Source: JBDHWG01 sp046328505
GTDB lineage: Bacteria > Chloroflexota > Anaerolineae > Epilineales > JAHCIE01
DNA: 64,000 bases
Assembly (NCBI GenBank): GCA_046328505.1
Contig: JAXLWL010000003.1
Span: forward strand, 682,001 to 746,000
Direction: 5' to 3'
Position numbers and translations under genes: made by a program. Shown piece after piece: positions 30,431 to 39,731 of this stretch (position 1 is its first letter; the number at the start of each line of letters is the position of its first letter). The notes under the pieces were generated by a model. That model made no database searches and was not told where the DNA came from. It saw only the letters and a program-made list of their open reading frames with translations.

Positions 30431-32813
30431 CCCACGATGGCGCAAGATTCTGCGCGACATGTGGAACAACAAGACCCGCACCATCCTGGTCGTGCTCTCC
30501 ATCGCAATCGGGGTGTTCGCCGTGGGCGTCATCGTCAGCGCGCAGATGATGCTGGCGAATGATCTCAGCGCCGACTACGAGGCGACGCAGCCATCAAGCG
30601 GCGTTGTGTTCATGCCCCTGTTCGACCAGGACCTTGTCGATACGGTCGCGAGCATGAAGGAGGTCCGCCTGGCGGAGGGGCGGCGCAGCGTCAGCATGCG
30701 CATGAAGACGGGCGCGGACCAGTGGCGCACGCTTGAGCTGGAGGTCATCGACAAGTTCAACGATCAGAAGCTCAACAAGGTCGTGTCCGAAAGCGGCGAG
30801 TGGCCACCACCGGACAAGCAGATGCTGGTCGAGCGCGCGTCCATCGCGTTGACGGGCGCCCAGGTCGGCGACAAGGTCACGGTGGAGATGCCAGACGGCA
30901 AGCTGCGCGACATTCGCATCGCGGGGCTTGTCCACGACCTGTTCAAGGCGCCGGCCCAGTTCACCGGCACGCCCAACGGCTACATCACCATGGACACCCT
31001 GGAGTGGCTCGGCTACCCCAAGGGCTTCAACCAGCTTCGCTTCGTCGTCAACGGCGATAGCTGGGACAAGACGCACATCGAGGCCGTGGCCGAAGAGGTG
31101 CGCAAAAAGATCGAGAAGGGCAACCAGACCGTCAGCTTCATCTGGATTCCGACGCCCCACAAGCACCCGGCCGATGACGCCGTCCAGCCGATGCTGATGA
31201 TTCTCGCCGTCATGGGCGGGCTGTCCTTGTTCCTCAGCGCCTTCCTGGTCGTCAACACGATCTCGGCGCTCCTGACACAGCAGATTCGCCAGATCGGCAT
31301 CATGAAGGCCATCGGAGCGCGCACGCCGCAGATCGCCGGCCTTTACCTCGGCGCGGTGCTCATTTTCGGTCTGCTCGCGCTGTGCGTGGCGATTCCCCTC
31401 GGCGCCATCGGCTCCTATGCCTTCGTCGCGTACATGGCGAGCCTGATCAACTTCAACCTCCAGGGCTTCCGCATCCCGGCGACCTCCCTGGTTTTGCAGA
31501 TCACCATCGGTCTGCTCGTTCCCATTCTCGCCGCCCTCTGGCCTATCAGCGCCGGCGCTCGCATCACGGTGCGCGAGGCGCTGAGCACGTATGGCATGGG
31601 CAAGGGGCGCTTCGGCGCGAGCTGGACGGACAGGATAGTCGAACGCGTGCGCGGGTTCTCGCGGCCGACGCTCATCTCCATCCGCAACACCTTCCGCCGC
31701 AAGGCGCGCCTGGCGCTGACGCTGTTCACCCTCACATTGGGCGGCGCGGTGTTCGTGGCCGTGCTCTCGGTGCACGCGTCGCTGTTCAACACACTGGACG
31801 ACTTCTTCCGTTACTTCAACTACGACCTGGACGTGAACTTCACCCGGCCGTATCGTACCGAGGTCGTCCAACGCGAGGCGCTGACCGTGCCGGGCATCAC
31901 CGCGGCCGAGGTATGGGGCGGCGGAAGCGCCCAGCGCGTGGAGGCCGACGGCAACGAAGGCCGCAACATGCAGATTATCGGCCTCCCCGCCGACACGCAG
32001 CTCCTCCAGCCCAAGCTCCTCGAAGGCCGCTGGCTGCTGCCCAACGACGAGAACGCCATCGTCATCAATACATCGGTCAATGACCCCGACCAGGAGCCGG
32101 ACGTCAAAGTCGGCGACGACATCAAGCTCAAGATGAACGGGCGCGAGTCGACGTGGCATGTCGTGGGCCGCGTGCAGGGCGTCCTCACCGGCCCGCTACT
32201 CTACACGAACCGGCCATACTACGAGCGCGTCACCGAATCCGTAGGACGCGCGCAGAGCATCCAGGTCGTGACGGCGCAGCACGACCTGGCGACGCAGAAC
32301 CGCCTGGCCGAGGCGCTCAAGCAGCACTACAAGGATATCGGCGTGAACGTCAGCAGCACCGACACCGTCGGCTCCCTGCGCCAGAACATCGAGTACCAGT
32401 TCAACATCCTGGTCGTGTTCCTCGCCATCATGGCCGTCCTGCTGGCCATCGTCGGCGGCCTGGGCCTGATGGGAACCATGAGCATCAACGTTCTCGAGCG
32501 CACCCGCGAGATCGGCGTGATGCGCGCCGTTGGGGCCAGCGATGGCTCCGTCCTGCGCATCTTCCTGTTCGAGGGTGTGTTCATCGGGCTCCTGAGCTGG
32601 GCGTTGGGCACGCTGCTGGCCCTGCCTATCAGCCAGCTTATGAGCCAGGCCGTCGGCATCGCGTTCCTGAAGGCGCCGCTGAGCTACGTGTTCTCGGTGC
32701 AGGGCGCGCTCATCTGGCTTGGTCTCGTCATCGTGCTGGCCGCCATCGCGAGCCTCCTACCGTCCTGGAACGCTTCGCGCCTGACAGTGCGCGATGTGTT
32801 GGCCTACGAGTAG
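30423..32813 (+). CDS. FtsX-family ABC transporter permease, double-length
   Basis: GTG start overlapping the ATPase gene by 8 nt. The 796-residue protein carries two FtsX modules. It starts with a basic segment and membrane helix (about 20-42), then a large outside domain to about 255, then three helices ending near 380 (MILAVMGGLSLFLSAFLVV and IGIMKAIGARTPQIAGLYL). A second copy begins with TLISIRNTFRRKARLALTLF (about 415-440), a second outside domain and three C-terminal helices (ERTREIGVMRAVGASDGSVL). The Gly-Ala-R/S turn before helix 3 in each half is the coupling helix. The probable job is lipid- or lipoprotein-related export or mechanotransmission. The layout fits the YknZ/LolCE relatives. 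Confidence 0.88.
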   Translation: MLSPRWRKILRDMWNNKTRTILVVLSIAIGVFAVGVIVSAQMMLANDLSADYEATQPSSGVVFMPLFDQDLVDTVASMKEVRLAEGRRSVSMRMKTGADQWRTLELEVIDKFNDQKLNKVVSESGEWPPPDKQMLVERASIALTGAQVGDKVTVEMPDGKLRDIRIAGLVHDLFKAPAQFTGTPNGYITMDTLEWLGYPKGFNQLRFVVNGDSWDKTHIEAVAEEVRKKIEKGNQTVSFIWIPTPHKHPADDAVQPMLMILAVMGGLSLFLSAFLVVNTISALLTQQIRQIGIMKAIGARTPQIAGLYLGAVLIFGLLALCVAIPLGAIGSYAFVAYMASLINFNLQGFRIPATSLVLQITIGLLVPILAALWPISAGARITVREALSTYGMGKGRFGASWTDRIVERVRGFSRPTLISIRNTFRRKARLALTLFTLTLGGAVFVAVLSVHASLFNTLDDFFRYFNYDLDVNFTRPYRTEVVQREALTVPGITAAEVWGGGSAQRVEADGNEGRNMQIIGLPADTQLLQPKLLEGRWLLPNDENAIVINTSVNDPDQEPDVKVGDDIKLKMNGRESTWHVVGRVQGVLTGPLLYTNRPYYERVTESVGRAQSIQVVTAQHDLATQNRLAEALKQHYKDIGVNVSSTDTVGSLRQNIEYQFNILVVFLAIMAVLLAIVGGLGLMGTMSINVLERTREIGVMRAVGASDGSVLRIFLFEGVFIGLLSWALGTLLALPISQLMSQAVGIAFLKAPLSYVFSVQGALIWLGLVIVLAAIASLLPSWNASRLTVRDVLAYE

Positions 32814-32904
32814 TAAGGAGTCCCTGTCATCGACCGTCGTCGTTCCTGACACGCGCCTGCCGTGTTACGCGGGTCGGGCGCATCATCGTAGAGAGGAGTG
32901 ACAG

Positions 32905-33111
32905 ATGTACACCGTATTGGCAATAGTCCTGGGCATCGTTCTCGTTGTCGTGATCGTGTTGTGGTGGCGCAACCGCCGCGCCGAGAAGAGGGCCGAGTCC
33001 GTGGCGGAGTCTAGCTATTCGGCCGCGTCGGCGAAGGCGCCGCAGCCCCCGGCGCCGGAGGCCAGCGCGCCCCAACAGGCAGCGGAGGAGCCTGCCGATC
33101 GCCAGGAGTGA
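32905..33111 (+). CDS. Small single-helix membrane protein
   Basis: A 68-residue protein with ATG after AGAGGAG. Residues 1-22 form a membrane helix (TVLAIVLGIVLVVVIVLWW), followed by RNRRAEKRAE as a positive-inside stop and a Pro/Ala/Gln/Glu-rich tail (about 35 residues). It is followed by an excellent terminator, so it closes the first exporter transcript or forms its own. No family is recognised; it could be an accessory subunit. Confidence 0.65.
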   Translation: MYTVLAIVLGIVLVVVIVLWWRNRRAEKRAESVAESSYSAASAKAPQPPAPEASAPQQAAEEPADRQE

Positions 33112-33210
33112 GACAGGAGCCTGCCCCCTTGCTTGGCATACGAGTTGCTAAAGTGAAGCCTGGGGGTGGGAGACAAGAGGTCGCGAGCATCAGCCCTTTC
33201 GTCCAATATC

Positions 33211-33242
33211 AAGCGCGTGTTCTCCCCGAACACGCGCTTTTT
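33211..33242 (+). terminator. Strong rho-independent terminator
   Basis: AAGCGCGTGTTC (33211-33222) pairs perfectly with GAACACGCGCTT (33228-33239) around a 5-nt loop and is followed by TTT. Confidence 0.9.
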
Positions 33243-33288
33243 CTATTGAATGCACGTTTTGTAGGTCATGTAACGAGAGGAGTAGCGT

Positions 33289-33843
33289 ATGGATACCACG
33301 ATGATCGCTGTGGCCGTCGTTGTGCTCGTGTTGATCGTTCTCGCGGTGTGGGCGTTCACCCGCAATCGTCGCTCCGAGGAGATGCGGGAGCACTTCGGCC
33401 CGGAGTACGAGCGCACGGTGCAGGAGACCGGCGACCCGCACAAGGCGGAGCGGGAGCTTGCCCGGCGCCAGGAGCGCGTGGAGGCGCTCCATATTCACCC
33501 GCTGACGGCCGACGAGTACCGCCGCTACTCGCAGGCGTGGCAGGGCGTCCAGGCGAAGTTCGTCGACGATCCATCGGGCGCCGTCAAGGACGCGGACAGG
33601 CTGGTGAACCAGGTGATGCAGACACGCGGCTACCCGATCGGTGACTTCGAGCAACGGGCCGCGGACCTTTCCGTCGAGCACCCTACCTTCGTCTCAAACT
33701 ATCGGCAGGCGTATGACATCGCGCAGGCCAACGACCATGGCCGGGCCTCAACGGAGGACCTCCGGCAAGCGATGGTGAACTTTCGAGAACTGTTCCAGGA
33801 TCTGTTGCAGACGGATGAAACGACAACGGAGGTGCGGCAATGA
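33289..33843 (+). CDS. Membrane-anchored protein of an unnamed family, partner 1
   Basis: The 184-residue product opens with a membrane helix (about residues 5-25, AVAVVVLVLIVLAVWAFTR) and then EEMREHFGPEYERTVQETGD with GDPHKAERELARRQERVEALHI, an arrangement I know from unnamed bacterial proteins. Residues of about 78-180 form a helical domain: WQGVQAKFVDDPSGAVKDAD, LVNQVMQTRGYP, DLSVEHPTFVSNYRQAYDIA, STEDLRQAMVNFRELFQDLL. The start of that domain and its end recur in the next gene product. The two genes overlap as ATGA, so they are co-translated. Confidence 0.8.
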   Translation: MDTTMIAVAVVVLVLIVLAVWAFTRNRRSEEMREHFGPEYERTVQETGDPHKAERELARRQERVEALHIHPLTADEYRRYSQAWQGVQAKFVDDPSGAVKDADRLVNQVMQTRGYPIGDFEQRAADLSVEHPTFVSNYRQAYDIAQANDHGRASTEDLRQAMVNFRELFQDLLQTDETTTEVRQ

Positions 33844-34253
33844 GTGATCAAGTGAAGGCGGATCAGCAGGCGAAGCAGGGATTGAGCACGGCGGACATCG
33901 CCGCCGGCAGCCGGCCCGGCCAGGCGCAGGACGCGAAGCAGACGGCGCAGGCGGCGGCCAGGCCCGACGAGGCAAGGCAGCACGAGGCGCCGCTGCTGCC
34001 GGGCAACATGACCGAGGACTTCCGCACGCGCTGGAAGATGATCCAGACGACCTTCGTGGACGAGCCGCGGCAGGCCGTCGAGCAGGCCGACGCGCTGGTG
34101 GCCGAGGTGATGCAGAAGCTCGCTTCGACGTTCGCGTCGGAGCGCGACAAGCTGGAGAACCAGTGGAGCAAGGGCGACAACGTCTCGACCGAGGACCTGC
34201 GCGTCGCCCTGCAGCGCTACCGGACCTTCTTCGACCGGCTCCTGTCGATCTAG
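33840..34253 (+). CDS. Soluble protein sharing a domain with its neighbour, partner 2
   Basis: A 137-residue protein without membrane helix. A disordered Gln/Ala-rich N-terminal 60 residues precede a C-terminal domain (about 63-137) that aligns with the previous protein: WKMIQTTFVDEPRQAVEQAD and LVAEVMQKL, ending in STEDLRVALQRYRTFFDRLL. Thus the pair shares a core of FVDxPxxAVxxAD, LVxxVMQ and STEDLRxAxxxxRxxFxxLL. Start overlaps the previous stop (ATGA). The paralogous pair suggests a heteromeric complex, one part anchored and one soluble. Confidence 0.78.
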   Translation: MSDQVKADQQAKQGLSTADIAAGSRPGQAQDAKQTAQAAARPDEARQHEAPLLPGNMTEDFRTRWKMIQTTFVDEPRQAVEQADALVAEVMQKLASTFASERDKLENQWSKGDNVSTEDLRVALQRYRTFFDRLLSI

Positions 34254-34280
34254 AAACAGCGGAGAATACGGCGGAGACGA

Positions 34281-34318
34281 AACCAGTAGAGACGCGCCAT
34301 GGCGCGTCTCTACTGGTT
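34281..34318. repeat. Near-perfect 38-nt palindrome, GTAGAGACGCGCC family, copy 1
   Basis: AACCAGTAGAGACGCGCC (34281-34298) is followed by AT and GGCGCGTCTCTACTGGTT (34301-34318). The central 28 nt, GTAGAGACGCGCC-AT-GGCGCGTCTCTAC, recur exactly at 42007-42034. TTG follows, so weak termination is possible here. Confidence 0.85.
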
Positions 34319-34413
34319 TGTCACGTCATTCGTGGCCTTTTCCGCTTTTGTGACCCGGACACTCCCATTCCCCACGTAAGAAACCTCCACAATCCCTACT
34401 CAATGTTGTAACG

Positions 34414-34497
34414 AACAAAAATTAGGTAACTTGCAGCGCCGGGGGTAAGGATGGCAATGGTCATCGCTTCTGATAATAGGCTAACAAAAATTAGGTA
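34414..34497 (+). promoter_or_regulatory. Paired direct repeats, candidate operators of the TetR gene
   Basis: AACAAAAATTAGGTA occurs at 34414-34428 and again at 34483-34497, 69 nt apart (start to start). The second copy ends 13 nt before the TetR start codon. This A/T-rich 15-mer is conspicuous in GC-rich DNA and is a good candidate for a regulator site. Confidence 0.5.
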
Positions 34498-34510
34498 GTG
34501 AGGTAACGAC

Positions 34511-35095
34511 GTGTTGGATATTGGAGCGAGTGAGGCGCGGGACAGGGTGCTCGACACGGCGCAGCGGCTCTTCAGCGAGCGCGGCTACGCCGCGGTGACG
34601 CTGCGCGACATCGCCCGCGAGTTGGGCATGCGGCAGGCGTCGCTGTACTACCACGCGCCGGGCGGCAAGGAAGAGCTGTTCGTCCTGGCGACCGAGCGCT
34701 CCCTGGCGCGCCACAAGCAAGGCATGGAGGCAGCCATCGCCAACGCCGGTCCCGATCTGCGTTCGCAGATCAAGGCCGCGGCGCGCTGGCTCCTGTCCCA
34801 GCCGCCCATCGACTGGTCGCGCATGATGCGGTCTGATATGCCCGCTATCGCGCCGGAGCACGCGGAGCGGCTGACTCGCGCGGCGTATGAGGCGATCTTG
34901 CAACCCGTTGCTTCAAGTCTCGCCCACAGTGAGTACGCCGACAGCCTGACGCAGGCTCAACTCAACGTTTTCCCCGGCACGTTCGTCGCCGCTATCAGCG
35001 CCCTGCCCGACATTGAGCACCTGTCGCCGGTCGCCAAGGAAGATTTGGCCGACCAGATCGTGGACATGCTCCTGGACGGTATACGGCCGCGGTAG
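34511..35095 (+). CDS. TetR/AcrR-family transcriptional regulator
   Basis: GTG start; 194 residues. The N-terminal helix-turn-helix is RVLDTAQRLFSERGYAAVTL then RDIARELGMRQASLYYHAPG, with GKEELF closing it. The C-terminal helical ligand domain has no assignable ligand. It heads an exporter operon (permease, ATPase, adaptor) 45 nt downstream and probably controls it, probably through the 15-mer repeats just upstream. Confidence 0.92.
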   Translation: MLDIGASEARDRVLDTAQRLFSERGYAAVTLRDIARELGMRQASLYYHAPGGKEELFVLATERSLARHKQGMEAAIANAGPDLRSQIKAAARWLLSQPPIDWSRMMRSDMPAIAPEHAERLTRAAYEAILQPVASSLAHSEYADSLTQAQLNVFPGTFVAAISALPDIEHLSPVAKEDLADQIVDMLLDGIRPR

Positions 35096-35140
35096 CAAAC
35101 ATTGAAGCTGCCTCAATGTAGGCAGAAAGGACGTACAACA

Positions 35141-36301
<1,161 letters not shown>

Positions 36302-36315
36302 CAGGAGAAAGTATC

Positions 36316-37089
36316 ATGACAGTTGCCGTAGATGTGCGTGGGGTCAGCAAAGTTTTCGGGTCGGGTACGAGTGCGGTCAAGGCGGTGAACGGCATCTCCC
36401 TGACGGTGAACGAAGGCGAGTTCGTCGGTCTGGCCGGGCCGAGCGGCTCCGGCAAGACGACCCTGCTGGCGATGCTGGCCGCGCTCCTGAAGCCGACCGA
36501 GGGCGAAATCTGGATCGAGGGGCACGACCTGGGCAAGATGAACGAGGGGCAGCGGACGCGCTTCCGCCGCGACAACATCGGCTTTACATTCCAGGCCAAC
36601 AATCTGGTGCCGTTCCTCAACGTGCAAGAGAATGTGGAACTAATGCTGCGCTTGACAAATCAGTATAATAAGAGCAACCGCAGCCGAGCCGTCGAGATTC
36701 TCCAGCGACTCGGTCTAGGCGACCGCCTTACAGCGATGCCTTCTCAGCTCTCCGGCGGCCAGCAGCAACGCGTGGCCATCGCCCGAGCCCTCATCCACCG
36801 CCCCAGCGTTGTTCTGGCCGACGAACCAACGGCGGCCCTAGACACCGAACGCGCCTTCCAGGTTGTCGAGACTTTCGCCGAGCTCATCCACGAGGAGGGG
36901 CGCGCGGGAATCATGGTGACCCATGATCTGCGCATGATGCGCTACGTCGACCGGATGATCCACATGCAGGACGGCCAGATCGACCGCATCCTCAGCGACC
37001 GGCATGATATCGATGCGCTGGCGTACGCGGACGCGATGACCATCGCGCCGGCTGTGCTCGCGCCGAGCGTGCAGACGGCCGCGGCGTGA
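36316..37089 (+). CDS. DevA/LolD-type ABC transporter ATP-binding protein
   Basis: The 257-residue ATPase has Walker A GPSGSGKTT (41-49), signature LSGGQQQRVAIARAL, Walker B VVLADEPTAALD and the switch His in MVTHDLRMM. A Q-loop lies at FTFQANNLVPFL. It serves the permease just upstream. There are 30 extra residues at the C-terminus beyond the last strand (LSDRHDIDALAYADAM onward). It lies in the TetR-led operon. Confidence 0.92.
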   Translation: MTVAVDVRGVSKVFGSGTSAVKAVNGISLTVNEGEFVGLAGPSGSGKTTLLAMLAALLKPTEGEIWIEGHDLGKMNEGQRTRFRRDNIGFTFQANNLVPFLNVQENVELMLRLTNQYNKSNRSRAVEILQRLGLGDRLTAMPSQLSGGQQQRVAIARALIHRPSVVLADEPTAALDTERAFQVVETFAELIHEEGRAGIMVTHDLRMMRYVDRMIHMQDGQIDRILSDRHDIDALAYADAMTIAPAVLAPSVQTAAA

Positions 37090-37236
37090 CGCTGGACTTC
37101 GCCTTAAGGCGAAACTCGCCTCGGCGCGCTGCGTAATAGGTGTAGGCCCAATTTCGCGCCAAGAGAGCGCGACTGCAAATACAGAAGGAAGGGATCGGCG
37201 GAAGCCAGACGGCGCCGCCGGCGAGGAGAACGGAAA

Positions 37237-38619
37237 GTGAATACATTTACCAAGGGCCTGCTCATACTGGTCCTCTTCGTCGTAGCCGGCACCGCTGCCG
37301 CGTGTAATCGTGGAACGGATACCGGACCGACCGCGCAGGCAACCGCCGCTCCGTCCAAGGCGAGCGGCAAGATCGTCGCCGAAGGGTCGGTCGTGCCGGT
37401 GCGCTACTCGCGGCTGGGTTTCGCCGCCCCCGGCACCGTGGCAGCCCTGAATGTGCAGCAAGGCGACAAGGTGACGAAGGATCAGGTTATAGCCAAGCTT
37501 GACACGACTGATCTTGAGACGGCGGTGCAGAAGGCGCAGGCCGGCATCAAGACGGCCGAGGCCAACCTGGCGAAGGTCAAGGCCGGCCCGCGGACCGAGG
37601 ACGTGGCCGCGGCGGAGTCTAAGGTCGGCGTCGCGGAAGCAGCCGTTAAGGCCGCCGAGGGGCGTCTGGCAGCTGCGCAGGGCCAGGCCGGCGAAGCCCA
37701 GGCCGGCATCACCGCCGCGCAGGGCGGGCTGCAAGCATCGCAGGCGGCGCTCGACAAAGTGAAGGCCGGCCCGACTGATGAGGACATCGCTATCGCTCAG
37801 CGCAAGGTGGAGCAGGCCAAGAATCAGGCGTGGGGCATCCAGGCCAACCGCGACGCCGTTTGTGGCCGCTCCAGTGGGCCGAAGGAATTCCGCACTACGG
37901 ACCAGGCGCAGTGCGATCAGGCCCAGGCCCAGGTTCAGGCCAACGACGAGAACATTCGGCTGGCGGAGCTGGCCTTGCAGCAGCTCCAGAATGGGGCGCG
38001 GGAAGAAGATGTTCGTTCCGCGCAGGCGGCCGTCACCCAGAGCCAGGGCGGCGTCGGCAGCGCTCAGGCGCGGGCGAAAACCGCGCAGGGCAACGTGCAA
38101 GCCGCGCAAGGCGATGTCGCTAATGCCCAGGCCAACCTCGACGCGGCGAAGGCGGACCTTGAGCGCGTGAAGGTGCCGGCCCGGCCGGAGGACATCGCCG
38201 TGGCCGAGGCGCAGCTCAACGAGGCGAAGGTCGCGCTGGCCGCGGCCCAAGCGGACCTGGACAAGGCCACCCTGAAGGCTCCGTTCGATGGCATTATCAC
38301 GAACGTGGATGTCAAGCAGAACGAGCGCGTGCAGCCCAATACGCCGCTCATCACGGTCGCCGACACCTCGAAGTGGCAGATCGACACGACTGACCTGACC
38401 GAGCTGAACGTCGTGCGGCTGAAGAACGGCGACCCGGTCACCATCACCTTCGACGCCCTGCCGGACGTCACGCTGCCGGGTACCATCACCCGCATCAGCG
38501 ACCAGGGCGAAAACAAGCAGGGCGACATTGTCTACACCGTGACCGTGACGCCAAACCAGTGGGACGACCGTCTGCGCTGGAAGATGACGGCTTCGGTCAG
38601 TTTCGAGCCGAATCGGTAG
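37237..38619 (+). CDS. HlyD/MacA-family membrane fusion adaptor (lipoprotein)
   Basis: GTG start with GAGGAG upstream; 460 residues. A hydrophobic leader ends in AGTAAACN, a lipobox-like site, so the mature protein is probably a lipid-anchored extracytoplasmic subunit. The biotinyl-lipoyl half-motif is at GFAAPGTVAALNVQQGDKV and its second half near LKAPFDGIITNVDVKQNERV. The long coiled-coil hairpin between them is built of four units of about 75 residues, each beginning near [PA]xxEDxAxAxxxV (RTEDVAAAESKV, TDEDIAIAQRKV, REEDVRSAQAAV, RPEDIAVAEAQL). The beta domain TDLTELNVVRLKNGDPVTIT follows. It closes the TetR-led exporter operon. No TolC-like gene is present. Confidence 0.88.
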   Translation: MNTFTKGLLILVLFVVAGTAAACNRGTDTGPTAQATAAPSKASGKIVAEGSVVPVRYSRLGFAAPGTVAALNVQQGDKVTKDQVIAKLDTTDLETAVQKAQAGIKTAEANLAKVKAGPRTEDVAAAESKVGVAEAAVKAAEGRLAAAQGQAGEAQAGITAAQGGLQASQAALDKVKAGPTDEDIAIAQRKVEQAKNQAWGIQANRDAVCGRSSGPKEFRTTDQAQCDQAQAQVQANDENIRLAELALQQLQNGAREEDVRSAQAAVTQSQGGVGSAQARAKTAQGNVQAAQGDVANAQANLDAAKADLERVKVPARPEDIAVAEAQLNEAKVALAAAQADLDKATLKAPFDGIITNVDVKQNERVQPNTPLITVADTSKWQIDTTDLTELNVVRLKNGDPVTITFDALPDVTLPGTITRISDQGENKQGDIVYTVTVTPNQWDDRLRWKMTASVSFEPNR

Positions 38620-38657
38620 GAAGCTGCCACACCATCGGTGGGTGTAAGGCATGAAAA

Positions 38658-38698
38658 GGGGCTGGCTCCGATTTCGAGCCAGCCCCTCGCCCGTCTTT
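38658..38698. terminator. Bidirectional terminator
   Basis: GGGGCTGGCTC (38658-38668) pairs with GAGCCAGCCCC (38676-38686) around a 7-nt loop. AAAA precedes it and TTTT follows at 38696-38699, so it serves the adaptor gene and the convergent thioredoxin gene. Confidence 0.85.
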
Positions 38699-38707
38699 TC
38701 AGCTTGT

Positions 38708-39571
38708 CTAGAACAGCGCTTGCGAGAGTTTGTTGCGGTACTCCCGCGTCAGCGGGTTCTCCTCCCCTATCAAGTCGAACAGGTTGAGCATCGCCCGACG
38801 CGCAGCGTTGTCGTTCCAGCGGCGGTCACGCCGCACGATGCCGAGCAGCAAGTCCAACGCCTCCTGATACTCCCCACCGGCGGCCAACGCCATCGCCAGG
38901 TTGTACTGCGCCTCGCTACTCTTGGGGTCCGCCGCCAGCTTCGCGCGCGCTTCCTCAACACTCCCCGCCGCCTGCGCCTGGGACACGACGTTTGCCTCGG
39001 CGAGCAGAGCGGCCGCCTCCGCGCCGTACGTCGGGTCATCCGCCGCCCGCCGCAAAGCCTCCACCGCTTCCTGCGGCTGGCCCTGCTCGAGTAGGACACG
39101 GCCCAGGCCGACGAGCGCCTGCGCCAGATCGGCCTTCTTCGCCAGGGCCGCGCGGTATTTGGCCGCGGCATCCTCCCACTTCCCTGCCTGCTCCAGCGCG
39201 TCGCCCTGGTCCGCCAGGACCTCGGCCTCACTCGGCGCCAGCCCGGCCAGGAACTGCCGCACCACGCCCTCCGGCTGCGCGCCGACAAACTCGGCTACGA
39301 CCTTGCCGTTCCTGAATGCCTTCACCGCGGGAATGCCCTGCACACCGTACGCGGCGGCCAGGTCCGGCGCGTCGTCCACGTTCACCTTGACCAGCGCCCA
39401 GGCGCCGTTGGCCTCCGCCGCCAACCGTTCCAGGGTCGGGCCGAGAACGCGGCAGGGACCGCACCACGGCGCCCAGAAATCCACCACGACCGGCAGCTGA
39501 TGCGACCGTTGAATCACCTGGGACGGAAAATAGCGCTCTGTGACTTCCATGATGGCGGTTGACGCTGCCAT
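38708..39571 (-). CDS. CnoX-like thioredoxin-TPR protein
   Basis: The start at MAASTAIMEV is chosen for its GGAGGG ribosome site; an in-frame codon 12 nt earlier is less likely. The 287-residue protein has an N-terminal thioredoxin domain with an intact WCGPC site (36-40) and GIPAVKAFRNGKV with the cis-Pro. From about residue 115 it has TPR-like helical repeats (LEQAGKWEDAAAKYRAALAK, LLEQGQPQEAVEALRRAADD, AAGGEYQEALDLLLGIVRRD). This is the CnoX (YbbN) layout: a chaperedoxin that guards proteins from oxidation and hands them to GroEL. E. coli CnoX lacks the second active-site Cys; this one keeps both and may be a real oxidoreductase. Confidence 0.88.
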   Translation of the reverse strand: MAASTAIMEVTERYFPSQVIQRSHQLPVVVDFWAPWCGPCRVLGPTLERLAAEANGAWALVKVNVDDAPDLAAAYGVQGIPAVKAFRNGKVVAEFVGAQPEGVVRQFLAGLAPSEAEVLADQGDALEQAGKWEDAAAKYRAALAKKADLAQALVGLGRVLLEQGQPQEAVEALRRAADDPTYGAEAAALLAEANVVSQAQAAGSVEEARAKLAADPKSSEAQYNLAMALAAGGEYQEALDLLLGIVRRDRRWNDNAARRAMLNLFDLIGEENPLTREYRNKLSQALF

Positions 39572-39731
39572 GATTCCCTCCATAAAACCAATCTACTGAG
39601 TCTATATTCTAGGCCGATTTGTGGCCCACGCCAGCGTTGGCGGCCGCGCAAACTGGACACGCGGCGCGCTCTGAGCCAAACTTTGGAGCGCTCCGACGCG
39701 GAGTGACACCGTTGAGATAGAGGATACCCCT

